Counted from the first letter of the stretch, positions 1-7,765 are shown. The stretch is 45,299 nt of DNA from Nanobdellati archaeon (GCA_014384375.1 JACNFY010000014.1:1-45299); one strand, 5' to 3'. Notes: a model not told the origin generated them from the letters alone. Program-made: numbers and translations.

Positions 1-254
1 ACCATAGCGTCTTCAGCCACAGCCACACCAGCAGCTAAATCCATTCCTCGAGCATAATAATAGCTAGTAGTGCCTGCATTAGCTCTAATGAACTGCTTCA
101 ACTCCTCGATTGATTTGAAGTTCTTTGCAGTTATCTCCTCATCTGGCTCAAAAGTTGGTATCGGAGTATATGTTCCATCCGGAGGAACATATGGGGGTGT
201 TGTACATCCTACTAAAAGCATCAATACCAAAATTGCAAATATTGTCTTTTTCAT
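1..254 (-). CDS. Secreted lipoprotein, 3' part outside window
   Basis: The reverse strand opens with ATG at 254 and reads off the window edge, giving 84 residues. The N-terminus is a lipoprotein signal (MKKTIFAILVLMLLVGCTT) with the lipobox Cys at residue 17. A Pro/Thr-rich linker and a helical stretch with a TSYYYARGMD segment follow. The linker plus EELKQFI/YYY pattern resembles the start of secreted archaeal beta-propeller proteins, but the propeller itself would lie outside the window, so that assignment is inference. A GAGGTTGAT ribosome site sits about six bases before the ATG. The gene is divergent from tRNA-Ser across a short AT-rich promoter region. Confidence 0.75.
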   Translation of the reverse strand, partial: MKKTIFAILVLMLLVGCTTPPYVPPDGTYTPIPTFEPDEEITAKNFKSIEELKQFIRANAGTTSYYYARGMDLAAGVAVAEDAM

Positions 255-347
255 GATAATCAACCTCGTTTCAAACTAATGAATACTATTATATTAATAT
301 GTTTTGCTAAGACTTCAAATTGATTTGAAGTTAAAAGTAGAACGATA

Positions 348-358
348 AGTATATAAAC
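348..358 (+). promoter_or_regulatory. TATA box of tRNA-Ser
   Basis: AGTATATAAAC is centred about 30 bases before G1 of tRNA-Ser. Archaeal transcription usually starts 25-30 bases after the TATA centre, so the transcript should begin at or next to the tRNA itself, without a leader. Confidence 0.6.
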
Positions 359-382
359 AGTTTTTTATTTTTTTCAGAGGTT

Positions 383-519
383 GCTGCGGTCGCATAACCT
401 GGTACATGTAAATGCAGGAAATTGCGCCAGCTTGGAAAGCTGGTTCCTTCGGGAATTCCCGGTTCGAAACAACCCTTTTCACTTCGTGCAAAGCGTTGAC
501 GGAAGTCCGGGCCGCAGCG
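383..519 (+). tRNA. tRNA-Ser(GGA) with two introns
   Basis: The acceptor strands GCTGCGG (383-389) and CCGCAGC (512-518) pair fully, with discriminator G519. The anticodon arm is CCAGC-TTGGAAA-GCTGG (427-443, anticodon GGA at 434-436). A long TTCC/GGAA variable arm marks a class II serine tRNA. Two insertions must be removed. A 17-base intron at 404-420 lies in the D-loop; its BHB has central helix CCTG/CAGG, bulges GTA and AAA, and a CAT-GTAA-ATG hairpin. A 37-base intron at 469-505 lies at position 59/60 in the T-loop, with central helix TTCG/CGGA and bulges AAA and AGT. Splicing gives an 83-base tRNA with canonical T-loop TTCGAAT. CCA is not encoded. The exact intron ends are inferred. Confidence 0.9.
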
Positions 520-615
520 TATTTTTCCGATTTTTTAACACAAAGGTTTATAAAGTTCTCTTCAAACCTTCAATGTGAATACCTCATTAAGTAGTAGTAA
601 AAAAAGTAGTAGAAA

Positions 616-1377
616 ATGATAAGCACAAACAAATTCTACGTGATTGAGGGAGATAATTGTGTTGGAAAAACAAGCGTTCTTAATGAAGTAAGTCCCCGAT
701 TAGATATCGCAACTTTTTCAACTCCGGGGATAGACTATGAGCCAATAAGAGAAATAATTAACACAAAAGGAGACAACCTCACAAAATTTTTGTTCTACTT
801 ATCATCAAATTTTTATATTGCTCCACAAATTCAAAAAGCACTAGAAAGCAAATCTGCGATTTGTGATAGATATATTATTAGCAGTTTTGTCGATTTTATG
901 ATTCAAGAGGATATTACATTTGAAGGAATAAAACTAGCTGATTCTGCAGATGAAAAAGTGCAAAGAACAATTATGAATTTAGAACTTGAAAGAGATAAAC
1001 AAATATATCAATGGCTTCATGAAGGAATTGGACCTGTTTTTGTTGAAACATGGCATGTTGGTAATTTAGCGCATTGTCAGATAGTGGCTCCTAATTTATT
1101 TAAAGAATATCTGCATATTTTCAAAAACATTCTACAAAAGTATAGAGTTCATTGCTTCTACCTAGATCTAAATTCTGAAAGTATCTACACAAGAACTCAT
1201 ATTGAAGATTCAAAAAGAAAGTCTGACCTTATTGAATTCCATAGAGAGGTTGGATCAAACATGATTAAACTATTGAAAGAATTAAATATTCCTTACAGCA
1301 CTCTTGATGCTAATAGATCTCTGGATTATGTTAAGAAATCATTTACAGATATGCTACCAGCGCAATCTATTTCTTGA
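616..1377 (+). CDS. Thymidylate kinase-like P-loop kinase
   Basis: A 253-residue protein of the dTMP kinase fold, which phosphorylates (deoxy)nucleoside monophosphates with ATP. Visible: a Walker A loop GDNCVGKTS at residues 12-20, a DRYIIS motif near residue 83 matching the DR(Y/W) substrate-side motif of Tmk, and a basic ERDKQIYQW/TRTHIEDSKRK region where the lid would be. It is longer than typical Tmk (about 200-210 residues), with an insertion around residues 95-145, so the substrate may differ. A TATA-like GTTTATAAAG lies near 545-555. The 3' end overlaps the convergent CYTH gene by 11 bases. The family is secure; the thymidylate specificity is not. Confidence 0.75.
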   Translation: MISTNKFYVIEGDNCVGKTSVLNEVSPRLDIATFSTPGIDYEPIREIINTKGDNLTKFLFYLSSNFYIAPQIQKALESKSAICDRYIISSFVDFMIQEDITFEGIKLADSADEKVQRTIMNLELERDKQIYQWLHEGIGPVFVETWHVGNLAHCQIVAPNLFKEYLHIFKNILQKYRVHCFYLDLNSESIYTRTHIEDSKRKSDLIEFHREVGSNMIKLLKELNIPYSTLDANRSLDYVKKSFTDMLPAQSIS

Positions 1378-1936
1378 AAGAAAATTTTTTCATATAAAGA
1401 TAAGTAATACTTTTTTCTATCTTATCCTCTTCCTTTATACCTAACCTATTCAGAAGTCCTCGCAAATAAGATTTATGATTGTCTATATCATTATCATCAA
1501 TGATCTCTAACTCAACCGCTGGCCTAAATCCTTTAATATCTTCAAGGTTTATTAAACAATGATCTAATTTGTAGACTTTTCTTTTTTTATCAACAGTACA
1601 AAACACTTTAAAGCCTATTGCTTCAAGTATTTGTTTTGCTTGTTCATAATTCTCTATTTTGGTTTCAAACTCGTGGAAAGCATTATGGTCTCCTTCTTTT
1701 TCAAGAACTTTGCAATTAAATTCACTCACTGTTTTTCCATTGTTTGTTTCTCTTCTTATTCTTAGGGCATAAGAACCGGGTTCGTGCTGTTGAACTTGTT
1801 CAAATTTATTAAATTCCTTCTTGCAAAACCAGAAGTCTAATATTTGCTTTTTCGAAACCAGTTTTGCATCAATACTCTTCAATCTACTTTCAAAAGCTTC
1901 AAAATCATCAATAAAAGCCCTAATCTCTATTTCCAT
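1367..1936 (-). CDS. CYTH-domain protein (class IV adenylate cyclase/ThTPase-like)
   Basis: A 189-residue CYTH (triphosphate tunnel) protein. The signature appears as MEIEIRA at the N-terminus; the last position of the usual ExExK is Arg-Ala here. Further charged strands typical of the tunnel follow: LRIRRE around residue 77, EFNCKVLEKEG, and VELEIID near residue 145. Members hydrolyse or cyclise triphosphates with divalent metal: archaeal CyaB-like proteins, thiamine triphosphatases, tripolyphosphatases. The substrate cannot be read from sequence. Divergent variants are common in archaea. The gene is convergent with, and overlaps, the kinase gene. Confidence 0.8.
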   Translation of the reverse strand: MEIEIRAFIDDFEAFESRLKSIDAKLVSKKQILDFWFCKKEFNKFEQVQQHEPGSYALRIRRETNNGKTVSEFNCKVLEKEGDHNAFHEFETKIENYEQAKQILEAIGFKVFCTVDKKRKVYKLDHCLINLEDIKGFRPAVELEIIDDNDIDNHKSYLRGLLNRLGIKEEDKIEKSITYLYMKKFSFKK

Positions 1937-2000
1937 ACCAAGATTAAAGAAAGAAGTTTTTTATAAATCTTTTCAAAACAAAATTATATAAAGTACTGAA

Positions 2001-2486
2001 CTACTCTTGTTGATTTACAACCCAGCTTAATGGTTTTACATCAAGAACCTCTATTTCTTGTTTTTCACCCATAAACTCGGCTTCATATTTATCTCCTTTT
2101 TTATGACCCATTAACTTTTGAATAATTGGTGCATTGTAAAGAATTCTGAATTTGTCAAAATCATCTTCACCATAACCGACTATTTCATAAGTATTTACTT
2201 GCCCATCAATTGAGAAAGCAACCTCAGAACCAATCATAACATGATCAACAGATGAAGGATAAGTCACTAGTTCAATATTTCTTATTGGAGCCATAGCCTC
2301 ATTCAATCTTATGTCTGCCACACGGATATCCATAACCAAATGATCATAACCAGCATTATCATGCCAAGTGTTGGTGCCCTCTGTAACCACACCTACTTGA
2401 AGCTGTAATTCTTTTAGACGGTTCTCTAATCCCTCAAGATATTCTTTGTAATTGTCAAGTCCTTGCTTTGTAAAATATGTCGGCAT
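2001..2486 (-). CDS. GreA/GreB-family transcript cleavage factor-like protein
   Basis: A 161-residue protein with the two-domain Gre layout. An N-terminal helical hairpin spans about residues 8-75 (TKQGLDNYKEYLEGLENRLKEL then IRVADIRLNEAMAP), with an acidic tip around DNAGYD. A C-terminal FKBP-like domain (residues 80-158) carries APIIQKLMGHKKGD, the counterpart of the bacterial SPLGxALLGxxxGD segment. Gre factors enter the RNA polymerase secondary channel and stimulate cleavage of backtracked RNA. Archaea normally use TFS for this, so the gene is probably of bacterial origin (inference). Tip acidic residues are present but not in the exact GreA arrangement, so it could also be a Gre-like inhibitor or regulator. 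Confidence 0.75.
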   Translation of the reverse strand: MPTYFTKQGLDNYKEYLEGLENRLKELQLQVGVVTEGTNTWHDNAGYDHLVMDIRVADIRLNEAMAPIRNIELVTYPSSVDHVMIGSEVAFSIDGQVNTYEIVGYGEDDFDKFRILYNAPIIQKLMGHKKGDKYEAEFMGEKQEIEVLDVKPLSWVVNQQE

Positions 2487-2544
2487 TTTAACTCTTAATT
2501 TAAAGAATCAAAAGATGTTTAAATAAGTTTCTTTAAAAAAGAAA

Positions 2545-3831
2545 TCAAATCACTTTCTGCGCTAATATCTTCTTCTTGCCCATGTACTTTTGCAGGACTT
2601 TTGGAATTGAAACAGAGCCGTCTTTGTTCTGATAGTTTTCAAGGATAGCTACGATCGTTCTCGAGGTTGCTATTGCAGTGCTGTTCAAGGTGTGTAGTAT
2701 TCTATTGTTGCCTTTCTTGTCTCTGCATCTTATGTTTAATCTTCTAGCTTGGTAATCTGTGCAGTTCGAGCATGAAACTACTTCCTTGTAATCTTTTGTT
2801 CGTGGCATCCAAGTCTCTAAGTCGTATTTCTTGGCAGCGACTATTCCTAGGTCTCCTGTACAGATATTGGTTATTCTATATGGTATCTTTAGTTCTTTGT
2901 ACATCTCCTCTGCGTTTTTTATTATCTCTTCATGTATCTTCCAGCTCTGCTCAGGAGTGCAGAAGATTAATTGTTCTACCTTCCAGAACTGGTGCATCCT
3001 GAAAAAACCTTTCTCGTCAACGCCATGACTTCCTATCTCTTTCCTGAAGTTAACGCTTAGACCTACGAATTTCAACGGAAGCTTACCTTCAGGGATTATC
3101 TCATTCATAAGCATGGCAGCTATGGGATGCTCACTCGTCGCTATTAAATATTCATCCTGGTCTTCAACCTTGTACATCATCGTGTCGAAATCACCAAGGT
3201 CAGTCACTCCCTCGTAAGGTTTGCGTCTCATCATCTCAGGCGGCTCGACAGGGATAAAGCCTTTATTGATTAGCTTTTCCATAGCATACCTTATCAAGGC
3301 CTGGTTGAGCAGAACAAGGTCTCCCAGCATGAAATAAAAACCAGTGCCAGATATCTTAGCACTTCTCTCAAAGTCTGCAATTCCCAAACTCTCTGCTAAC
3401 TCTACGTGGTTCTTTAATTTGAAACCAAACTTCTTAGACTTACCCCATCTCCTCAGCTCAACATTATCCGAGTCGTCCTTGCCGTATGGCACGCTTTTAT
3501 GCATGAGGTTTGGGAGTCTCATCAACTCCTTGCTCAACTGTTTCTTGAATTTAGTCAGTGAGACTTCTTTCTTTTCAAGCTCTTTGTTGACTTTTCTAAC
3601 TTCTGTGATTACTTTTTTGAAATTCTTCTTTTCTTTCTTGAGTTTGTTTATCAGCAAGCTTTTCTCGTTCCTCTTATGTCTTAATGTTTCTACAGCGTGC
3701 AGAACTTTCCTGTACTCTTTGTCTTTTTTCAGAATTGTTTCAAACCTTTTTAGAACTTCCTTATCTTTCTTCCTCGCAAGATTCTTCTTTACAGCTGTCG
3801 GGTTTTCCCTTATATTCCGAATGTCAAGCAT
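2545..3831 (-). CDS. serS: Seryl-tRNA synthetase
   Basis: 428 residues, normal length for the common (non-methanogen) SerRS. An N-terminal coiled-coil arm very rich in Lys/Glu (residues 25-110) would contact the long variable arm of tRNA-Ser. The class II core follows: motif 1 region around ALIRYAMEKLINKGFIPV, motif 2 NFRKEIGSHG...GFFRMHQFWKVEQ near residues 262-288, and motif 3 with the catalytic Arg in NSTAIATSRTIVAILENYQ near residues 387-405. It charges tRNA-Ser with serine; a tRNA-Ser(GGA) gene with two introns lies about 2 kb upstream. The start MLDIRNIREN matches the family's usual N-terminus. Confidence 0.97.
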   Translation of the reverse strand: MLDIRNIRENPTAVKKNLARKKDKEVLKRFETILKKDKEYRKVLHAVETLRHKRNEKSLLINKLKKEKKNFKKVITEVRKVNKELEKKEVSLTKFKKQLSKELMRLPNLMHKSVPYGKDDSDNVELRRWGKSKKFGFKLKNHVELAESLGIADFERSAKISGTGFYFMLGDLVLLNQALIRYAMEKLINKGFIPVEPPEMMRRKPYEGVTDLGDFDTMMYKVEDQDEYLIATSEHPIAAMLMNEIIPEGKLPLKFVGLSVNFRKEIGSHGVDEKGFFRMHQFWKVEQLIFCTPEQSWKIHEEIIKNAEEMYKELKIPYRITNICTGDLGIVAAKKYDLETWMPRTKDYKEVVSCSNCTDYQARRLNIRCRDKKGNNRILHTLNSTAIATSRTIVAILENYQNKDGSVSIPKVLQKYMGKKKILAQKVI

Positions 3832-3854
3832 TTTATGATAATAATAATTAATCT

Positions 3855-4289
3855 TTATAAAATTTTTGTGAAAAAATCATACAGGAAAACTATTGCCGAT
3901 TTTCTGAAAACAACTAGCGAATAAGGTCCTCTCCACTTGTATAATGTGTATAAGAAATCAGAAAGCATGTGTTCTATGACGCCTATTAACAAGAGAACAA
4001 ATTGAGGTATGAAGAAGGATAAAACTGCCAATACTACTAGTGCCTCATAGCTATGAAAAATCAAAACAGCTTTCTTATACTCCTTAGTGTCTTTGTTATC
4101 AGAAATAGCTCTACAATAGCTATAAACCTTTCTTAAATTAAAGTCTCCTCTTCTATAATAATACCAAAGAACGTGATCAGAGTCAATCAACACCCCGCCA
4201 ACAAGCACTAGCAAAGACCACCAGCTGAAAAAAGGCCATAGAACCGCGGTTATAATCGCTGATATTACTGTATGTTGCCAGATCTCCAT
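3855..4289 (-). CDS. Membrane-bound putative metal hydrolase, DUF457/YdjM-like
   Basis: A 144-residue integral membrane protein with about four hydrophobic segments. The family hallmarks are an early H (MEIWQHT), the GGVLIDSDHVLWYY segment near residues 31-44 and GVIEHMLSDFL near residues 103-113, where the His/Asp residues are thought to bind metal. The second-domain phrase FHSYEAL also fits the LexA-binding/YdjM (PF04307) family. Function in archaea is not established. It ends just after serS on the same strand and starts beside the 3' end of tRNA-Met. Confidence 0.65.
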   Translation of the reverse strand: MEIWQHTVISAIITAVLWPFFSWWSLLVLVGGVLIDSDHVLWYYYRRGDFNLRKVYSYCRAISDNKDTKEYKKAVLIFHSYEALVVLAVLSFFIPQFVLLLIGVIEHMLSDFLYTLYKWRGPYSLVVFRKSAIVFLYDFFTKIL

Positions 4290-4304
4290 TTTTGATTAAA
4301 ATAG

Positions 4305-4424
4305 TGTCGGCGGGGGGATTTGAACCCCCGATCACCAGATATCCCCATGAGGTCTATCATCGCTTTTCAGCTCAACACTCAAATATATGAGTCTGGGGCA
4401 ATAACCAGTCTATACTACGCCGAC
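4305..4424 (-). tRNA. tRNA-Met(CAT) with a 45-base intron
   Basis: On the reverse strand the acceptor GTCGGCG (4424-4418) pairs with CGCCGAC (4312-4306), discriminator A. T-arm GGGGG-TTCAAAT-CCCCC. Anticodon stem CCAGA/TCTGG with loop CTCATA+A gives anticodon CAT. The loop is interrupted after position 37 by 45 bases (4385-4341). The BHB is relaxed: CTC pairs with GGG and the interior closes with TGAG/CTCA. The spliced tRNA is 75 bases. An elongator Met tRNA is the likeliest reading; it lacks typical archaeal initiator features, but an Ile2 tRNA (CAU modified at C34) is not excluded by sequence alone. Confidence 0.88.
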
Positions 4425-4482
4425 AACGGAAATAGCCGTTGACGCTATAAGCCTCCTTTCAGTCGGGATGCTACGCATCAAG
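4425..4482 (-). ncRNA. Structured tRNA-leader module, copy 1 (tRNA-Met)
   Basis: Reading 5' to 3' on the reverse strand: hp1 GATGC-GTA-GCATC (4479-4467); then, with no spacer, hp2 CCGACTGAAAGGAGG (4466-4452); a 10-base linker CTTATAGCGT; and hp3 CAACGG-CTATTT-CCGTTG (4441-4424), whose last G is G1 of tRNA-Met. In hp2 the outer two bases pair (C-G, C-G), a GA/A internal loop follows, and a C-G, U-G pair closes a GAAA loop. A TATA-like stretch (TAAATATATATAAGG, about 4498-4510) lies roughly 25-30 bases before hp1, so transcription probably starts at hp1. Confidence 0.75.
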
Positions 4483-4582
4483 AAAAAAATATTCCTTATA
4501 TATATTTAACTATTTTTGAAAAAATATAAATAGTATTAGAGTTTCAGATTATATAATTAAAAAAACATTGTGAGGTGTTATT

Positions 4583-5047
4583 ATGAAAAAGTTGTTTGCA
4601 AGCATGTTTATGCTGACACTGCTTTTTGCGAGTTTGGTGTTGGCACAATTAGACACTGTTCCAGGACTAGGTAGTTTTATAACATTATTCGCCGGAGCTT
4701 TAGTGTTGGCTTTAATAATTGGTCTGGCTGTTTATGTCTACATTGCAATAGCGCTTATGACGATTGCAAAAAAGACAAATACACCACTTGCTTGGCTGGC
4801 ATGGATCCCGCTAGCGAATATCTACCTAATGACTCAGATAGCAGATCTTTCATGGTGGTGGACTTTAGCAATACTTCTGCCTATAATACCATTTATTGGA
4901 CAAATTGCACTAATAGTAATAATGGTCTGGTGGTGGTGGAAGATCGCTGAGAAAAGAGGATTCCCTGGATGGCTAGGTATCCTAACGATTATACCATTGG
5001 TAAACTTAATCGTGATGGGAGTATTAGCCTGGGCAGAACACAAATAG
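4583..5047 (+). CDS. Small membrane protein, DUF5684-like
   Basis: 154 residues with an N-terminal signal-like segment (MKKLFASMFMLTLLFASLVLA) and three or four further membrane helices. The repeated phrases LAWLAWIPLANIYLM, WWTLAILLPIIPFIGQ and GFPGWLGILTIIPLVNLIVM are characteristic of DUF5684-type proteins, where a Gly-Trp-Pro membrane motif recurs. Function is unknown. A clear TATA box (AAAAAATATAAATAG, about 4517-4531) and a GAGGTG ribosome site just before the ATG support this start. It is convergent with the HIT gene, two bases apart. Confidence 0.75.
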   Translation: MKKLFASMFMLTLLFASLVLAQLDTVPGLGSFITLFAGALVLALIIGLAVYVYIAIALMTIAKKTNTPLAWLAWIPLANIYLMTQIADLSWWWTLAILLPIIPFIGQIALIVIMVWWWWKIAEKRGFPGWLGILTIIPLVNLIVMGVLAWAEHK

Positions 5048-5049
5048 AA

Positions 5050-5457
5050 TTACAAATTTTTTATTATTTTTTCTTTTATTTCTTCCATCTCGCCTTCTTT
5101 GTATTCCTTGTCAGGCCATGAAGACAATCCGTCATCGTTGAATCTTGGTATTATGTGGAAGTGTGCATGCATAATAACTTGTCCTGCAGCTCTCTCATTG
5201 TTCATTCCTATGTTGAAACCATCTGCACTTAGGCCTTTGACAACTGCTTTTGAGATTTTTTTCAATACTTCCATCAAGTCTGTCTCTTCTGACTTCGGAA
5301 AATCAAAAAGATTCTTGCAATGCAGCTTGGGAACTACGAGTGTATGTCCTTTATTTATAGGGCGTAAGTCTAGAAAAGCGTAGAATTCATCATCCTCATA
5401 AATCTTTGTTGAAGGTATTTCTCCTTTTACAATCTTGCAGAATATGCAGTCCTCCAT
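5050..5457 (-). CDS. HIT family nucleotide hydrolase/transferase
   Basis: A 135-residue histidine-triad protein. The zinc-type N-terminus CIFCKIVKGEIPS (residues 4-16) and the catalytic triad HAHFHIIPR (residues 97-105) are intact, with GHTLVVPK in between. HIT enzymes of the HINT/Fhit branch cleave nucleoside phosphoramidates or dinucleoside polyphosphates through a His-AMP intermediate. Length and motif spacing are normal. The start codon lies one base after the stop of the upstream HAD gene, so the two are one transcription unit. Confidence 0.93.
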   Translation of the reverse strand: MEDCIFCKIVKGEIPSTKIYEDDEFYAFLDLRPINKGHTLVVPKLHCKNLFDFPKSEETDLMEVLKKISKAVVKGLSADGFNIGMNNERAAGQVIMHAHFHIIPRFNDDGLSSWPDKEYKEGEMEEIKEKIIKNL

Positions 5458-5458
5458 A

Positions 5459-6088
5459 TTATAATCCCTCTATTTTTTCCTTTAATTCCGAAAGATCAGC
5501 TATCTTGTTCTCATACTCTCTGGTGTCTCTTCTGTCGACGAGAATCGCTTTTATGCCTGCTTTCTTGGCACCTTCTATATCTGTTGGTATGGCATCACCA
5601 ACCATGATTACCTCTGACTTTTTCAGTTTTACCTTCTTCAAAGCCTGTGCAAATAGCTTTTTATCTGTTTTTAGCATTCCATGATCACAGGATAATACTA
5701 TGTCATCGAAATATTTCTTTAGTTTAAACTTATCAAGTAGTTGTGGAACAGAGAGATTGTCAGTGTTTGATATCAGCACTAATTTGTAATCCTTCTTTAA
5801 ATCTTCTAAAACTTCAATGGTTTCTGGGAATGGTTTGCAAAGGATGGTGTTCTTGTTCCACATACCCACAAGCTTGTCATACACAAATTCTGGTATGTTG
5901 ATATTGAACTCCTGAGTAACATTTTGAAAAGCTTCAGTCAAGGTTTCAACTTTCTTGGTCATGAAAGCATTTTCAAACCTCTCAATGTACTCTGAGAAAG
6001 GCATGTCTAACCTCAAGATTCTCTGAGCTCTTCTCGATGGACTTGGAAATAGCCCGTTCTCAACAACTGTGCCCCAGAAATCAAACAA
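5459..6088 (-). CDS. HAD-superfamily hydrolase
   Basis: 209 residues with all four HAD motifs. Motif I is FDFWGTVV at the extreme N-terminus: the nucleophile Asp is present, but the second Asp of DxD is Trp. Motif II is ISNTDN, motif III the Lys of KTDKKLF, and motif IV MVGDAIPTDIEGAKKAG. A helical cap lies between motifs I and II. Likely a small-molecule phosphatase or a dehalogenase-like enzyme; substrate unknown. The start is odd. The only acceptable in-frame codon is TTG at 6088, preceded by AAGGG; the codons before it (reading KLKGI) would complete the first strand but offer no normal start. An upstream ATG near 6128 is out of frame. Confidence 0.8.
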   Translation of the reverse strand: MFDFWGTVVENGLFPSPSRRAQRILRLDMPFSEYIERFENAFMTKKVETLTEAFQNVTQEFNINIPEFVYDKLVGMWNKNTILCKPFPETIEVLEDLKKDYKLVLISNTDNLSVPQLLDKFKLKKYFDDIVLSCDHGMLKTDKKLFAQALKKVKLKKSEVIMVGDAIPTDIEGAKKAGIKAILVDRRDTREYENKIADLSELKEKIEGL

Positions 6089-6164
6089 TATACCCTTAAG
6101 CTTTGCTTTAGCGATTCAAACCACCCATGCGAGAAAAATAATCCATGCTTTTTAAATATTGCTG

Positions 6165-7391
6165 TTAATAGTTATTCTTGAAGATTTGTAACAATTCAGA
6201 ATTAGATTTTTTCCAAGGCTTGTCTTGGTTATGAAATCCTGAAACATCGTTGAAAAGCCTATAGGTTTCCCTGTTGACAGGCATTCTTAAAACTTCTCTT
6301 ATTTCATCCCTGCTTCTTGGAACTCTTTTCAGCACTTCATTAATACTTTGTCTGTGATATTCAAAAAGAGAGTCAATCTCTTCTAATTGGAAGGTTGCAT
6401 CTCTCTGACCATACCTTGCAACACCTGTAACAGAAGCGTAACTAGCTCCTAGCAACTCTGATACAGTTCTGGATAAAGCAAACATGTAAGGGATTAGAGT
6501 GCTGCTAACCTTGTACAGACATTTACCCCAAACACCATCAGTTCCGAGAGGATGTACTCCTCCATTGATGATAACTCCGTCTTTTACCTTGCTAACACCT
6601 GCATCTGCTTGGACAAAATAGTGACTGAAATCTCCTCCAGCATTGATATACCACTTAGTTTCTCTAAACAGATCTGAGTAACCATTATTTGATATTATAG
6701 CTTCCTTAACTCTTTCTCTAAAACCATTTGTTGGATTCTGTTCATGAGAAACTGATAAATATACATCTTCAACTGTGAAATCGTTTTCTCCATACCTTAT
6801 AGTAATATGAACCTTTCCGTCTGGTCTCAGTTCAGAAATATCTTTGTCACTTATGATTTTTTCAAGAGTGTTATCTATTGCTTTTCCAAGTGCAAGAGCA
6901 GGAAATGTTCCATTTATGCCAAAAGGCTCTTGAATGTAATGACCTGTCACAACACATGAATCTGCGAACTTATTGGAGTTAGTGGTTCCATTAATAGCAG
7001 GTGCCTGAGATGTTATTTTCTCAATATCAACTATGCCATTAGAGAAGCCAAAAGAATCATAGCCTGAATCTGATAGCAAATTGTCTACTTCATCAACAAC
7101 AGCGCTGTGTAGATCAATCGCATCAGGGATTATTAATTGTCCGGCAACACTTACACTTAACTGAGTTAAATCACCATTAGTGCCTAACGCACCAACCTGA
7201 GCATTCAAATCTGCACGGAACTTATTAATCTTACCAAATTCATCACTTTTTTCTGCCAAGGAATCAACTATTCTAGCTACAAGAGTAGTTGCAAAGATAT
7301 CAGGATGTCTCCTTGAAAACTCCACCTCAGCCGTTGTCTTATGATCCGGAGTCATTATTATACTCATATGTATAGTAAGTTTACAAATCAT
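6165..7391 (-). CDS. Divergent S-adenosylmethionine synthetase-like protein
   Basis: 408 residues that can be followed through the bacterial/eukaryotic methionine adenosyltransferase fold. SRRHPDIFATTLVARIVDSL stands where the family has SEGHPDK.ADQISDAVLDA. LRPDGKVHITIRY matches the RPD-K-QVTV-Y segment. INAGGDFSHYFVQADAG and NGGVHPLGTDGVWGK match the INPTG...GDAG and YGG...SGKD segments. The known reaction makes AdoMet from ATP and methionine. However, the SEG Glu before HPD is replaced by Arg and several loop residues differ, so activity is uncertain. Canonical archaeal MAT is a different, strongly diverged branch. The first ATG (7391) lies about 28 bases after a TATA-like TTCTTATAAG; Met9 or Met13 are alternative starts. 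Confidence 0.65.
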   Translation of the reverse strand: MICKLTIHMSIIMTPDHKTTAEVEFSRRHPDIFATTLVARIVDSLAEKSDEFGKINKFRADLNAQVGALGTNGDLTQLSVSVAGQLIIPDAIDLHSAVVDEVDNLLSDSGYDSFGFSNGIVDIEKITSQAPAINGTTNSNKFADSCVVTGHYIQEPFGINGTFPALALGKAIDNTLEKIISDKDISELRPDGKVHITIRYGENDFTVEDVYLSVSHEQNPTNGFRERVKEAIISNNGYSDLFRETKWYINAGGDFSHYFVQADAGVSKVKDGVIINGGVHPLGTDGVWGKCLYKVSSTLIPYMFALSRTVSELLGASYASVTGVARYGQRDATFQLEEIDSLFEYHRQSINEVLKRVPRSRDEIREVLRMPVNRETYRLFNDVSGFHNQDKPWKKSNSELLQIFKNNY

Positions 7392-7440
7392 TTAAATAAT
7401 CTCGTGAAAAGAATATTCTTATAAGAATAATCCTTATCAG

Positions 7441-7525
7441 GGTTAATCGGGATCATGCTCCCATTGGTCGCGATGCTTACGCATCAAGCTATGGGGCTGA
7501 GCATTAGCGAATGCCACATTTCCGG
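7441..7525 (-). ncRNA. Structured module, copy 2 (downstream of tRNA-Ala(GGC))
   Basis: Reverse strand, downstream of tRNA-Ala(GGC): an imperfect hairpin around 7493-7523 containing GCATTCGCTAATGC; then hp1 GATGC-GTAA-GCATC (7485-7472); then directly hp2 GCGACCAATGGGAGC (7471-7457). The following bases (ATGATCCCGA then TTAACC) do not form the third hairpin seen in the other copies, so this copy is degenerate or truncated. No tRNA follows; the next gene in this direction is the AdoMet-synthetase-like CDS at 7391. Confidence 0.6.
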
Positions 7526-7531
7526 AGCTAC

Positions 7532-7582
7532 TATCAAAAATCGTAGATTTTTGGGAGTCCCAAAACGTTCTGCGTTTTGATA
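7532..7582 (+). repeat. Three-way-junction inverted-repeat element, copy A
   Basis: Read on the plus strand: outer stem TATC/GATA, hairpin AAAAATC-GTA-GATTTTT, 9-base linker GGGAGTCCC, and hairpin AAAACG-TTCTG-CGTTTT. The same order, stem lengths and 9-base linker ending TCCC recur at 20660-20721. Lies downstream of tRNA-Ala(GGC) between the tRNA trailer and module copy 2. Function unknown. Confidence 0.6.
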
Positions 7583-7600
7583 CAACGGAAAAAGTAGTTA

Positions 7601-7765
7601 TGGACGGACCGGGACTTTCACCAGCGAATACCATTTCAAGCCACTACGCAGGATTTTGCAAAGCAAATATCCTGCTGACGTTAGCCGTCAACGGGTATCC
7701 GTTGTTTTGAACCCGGGGCCACTCGATTGCCAACCGAGTGTTCTACCAGACTGAACTATCCGCCC
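7601..7765 (-). tRNA. tRNA-Ala(GGC) with a 91-base T-loop intron
   Basis: Reverse strand: acceptor GGGCGGA (7765-7759) pairs with TCCGTCC (7608-7602) and contains the G3-U70 pair that specifies alanine. D-stem GTTC/GAAC; anticodon stem CTCGG/TCGAG with loop TTGGCAA, anticodon GGC. A 91-base insertion (7705-7615) splits the T-loop between positions 59 and 60. The central BHB helix TTCA/TGAA pairs perfectly, with bulges AAA and AGT. Removal gives T-loop TTCAAAT and a 74-base tRNA. The intron opens with hairpin CAACGG-ATAC-CCGTTG and contains a second hairpin, GCAGGAT/ATCCTGC. CCA is not encoded. Confidence 0.9.

Noticed and set aside
70-279. Plus-strand open frame of 69 codons
   Set aside because: It lies opposite the lipoprotein gene; the reverse strand has the signal peptide, lipobox and ribosome site.
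381-594. Two plus-strand open frames of 60-65 codons
   Set aside because: They run through tRNA-Ser and its introns; no ribosome site and no protein-like composition.
4425-4482. Leader module as C/D-box or H/ACA guide RNA, hammerhead or HDV-like ribozyme
   Set aside because: No consistent C/D boxes or ACA box, no CUGAUGA...GAAA core and no nested double pseudoknot; ATGATGG occurs in the linker of only two copies.
7443-7634. Reverse-strand open frame of 63 codons
   Set aside because: It overlaps the structured elements, tRNA-Ala(GGC) and its intron; RNA structure explains the sequence.
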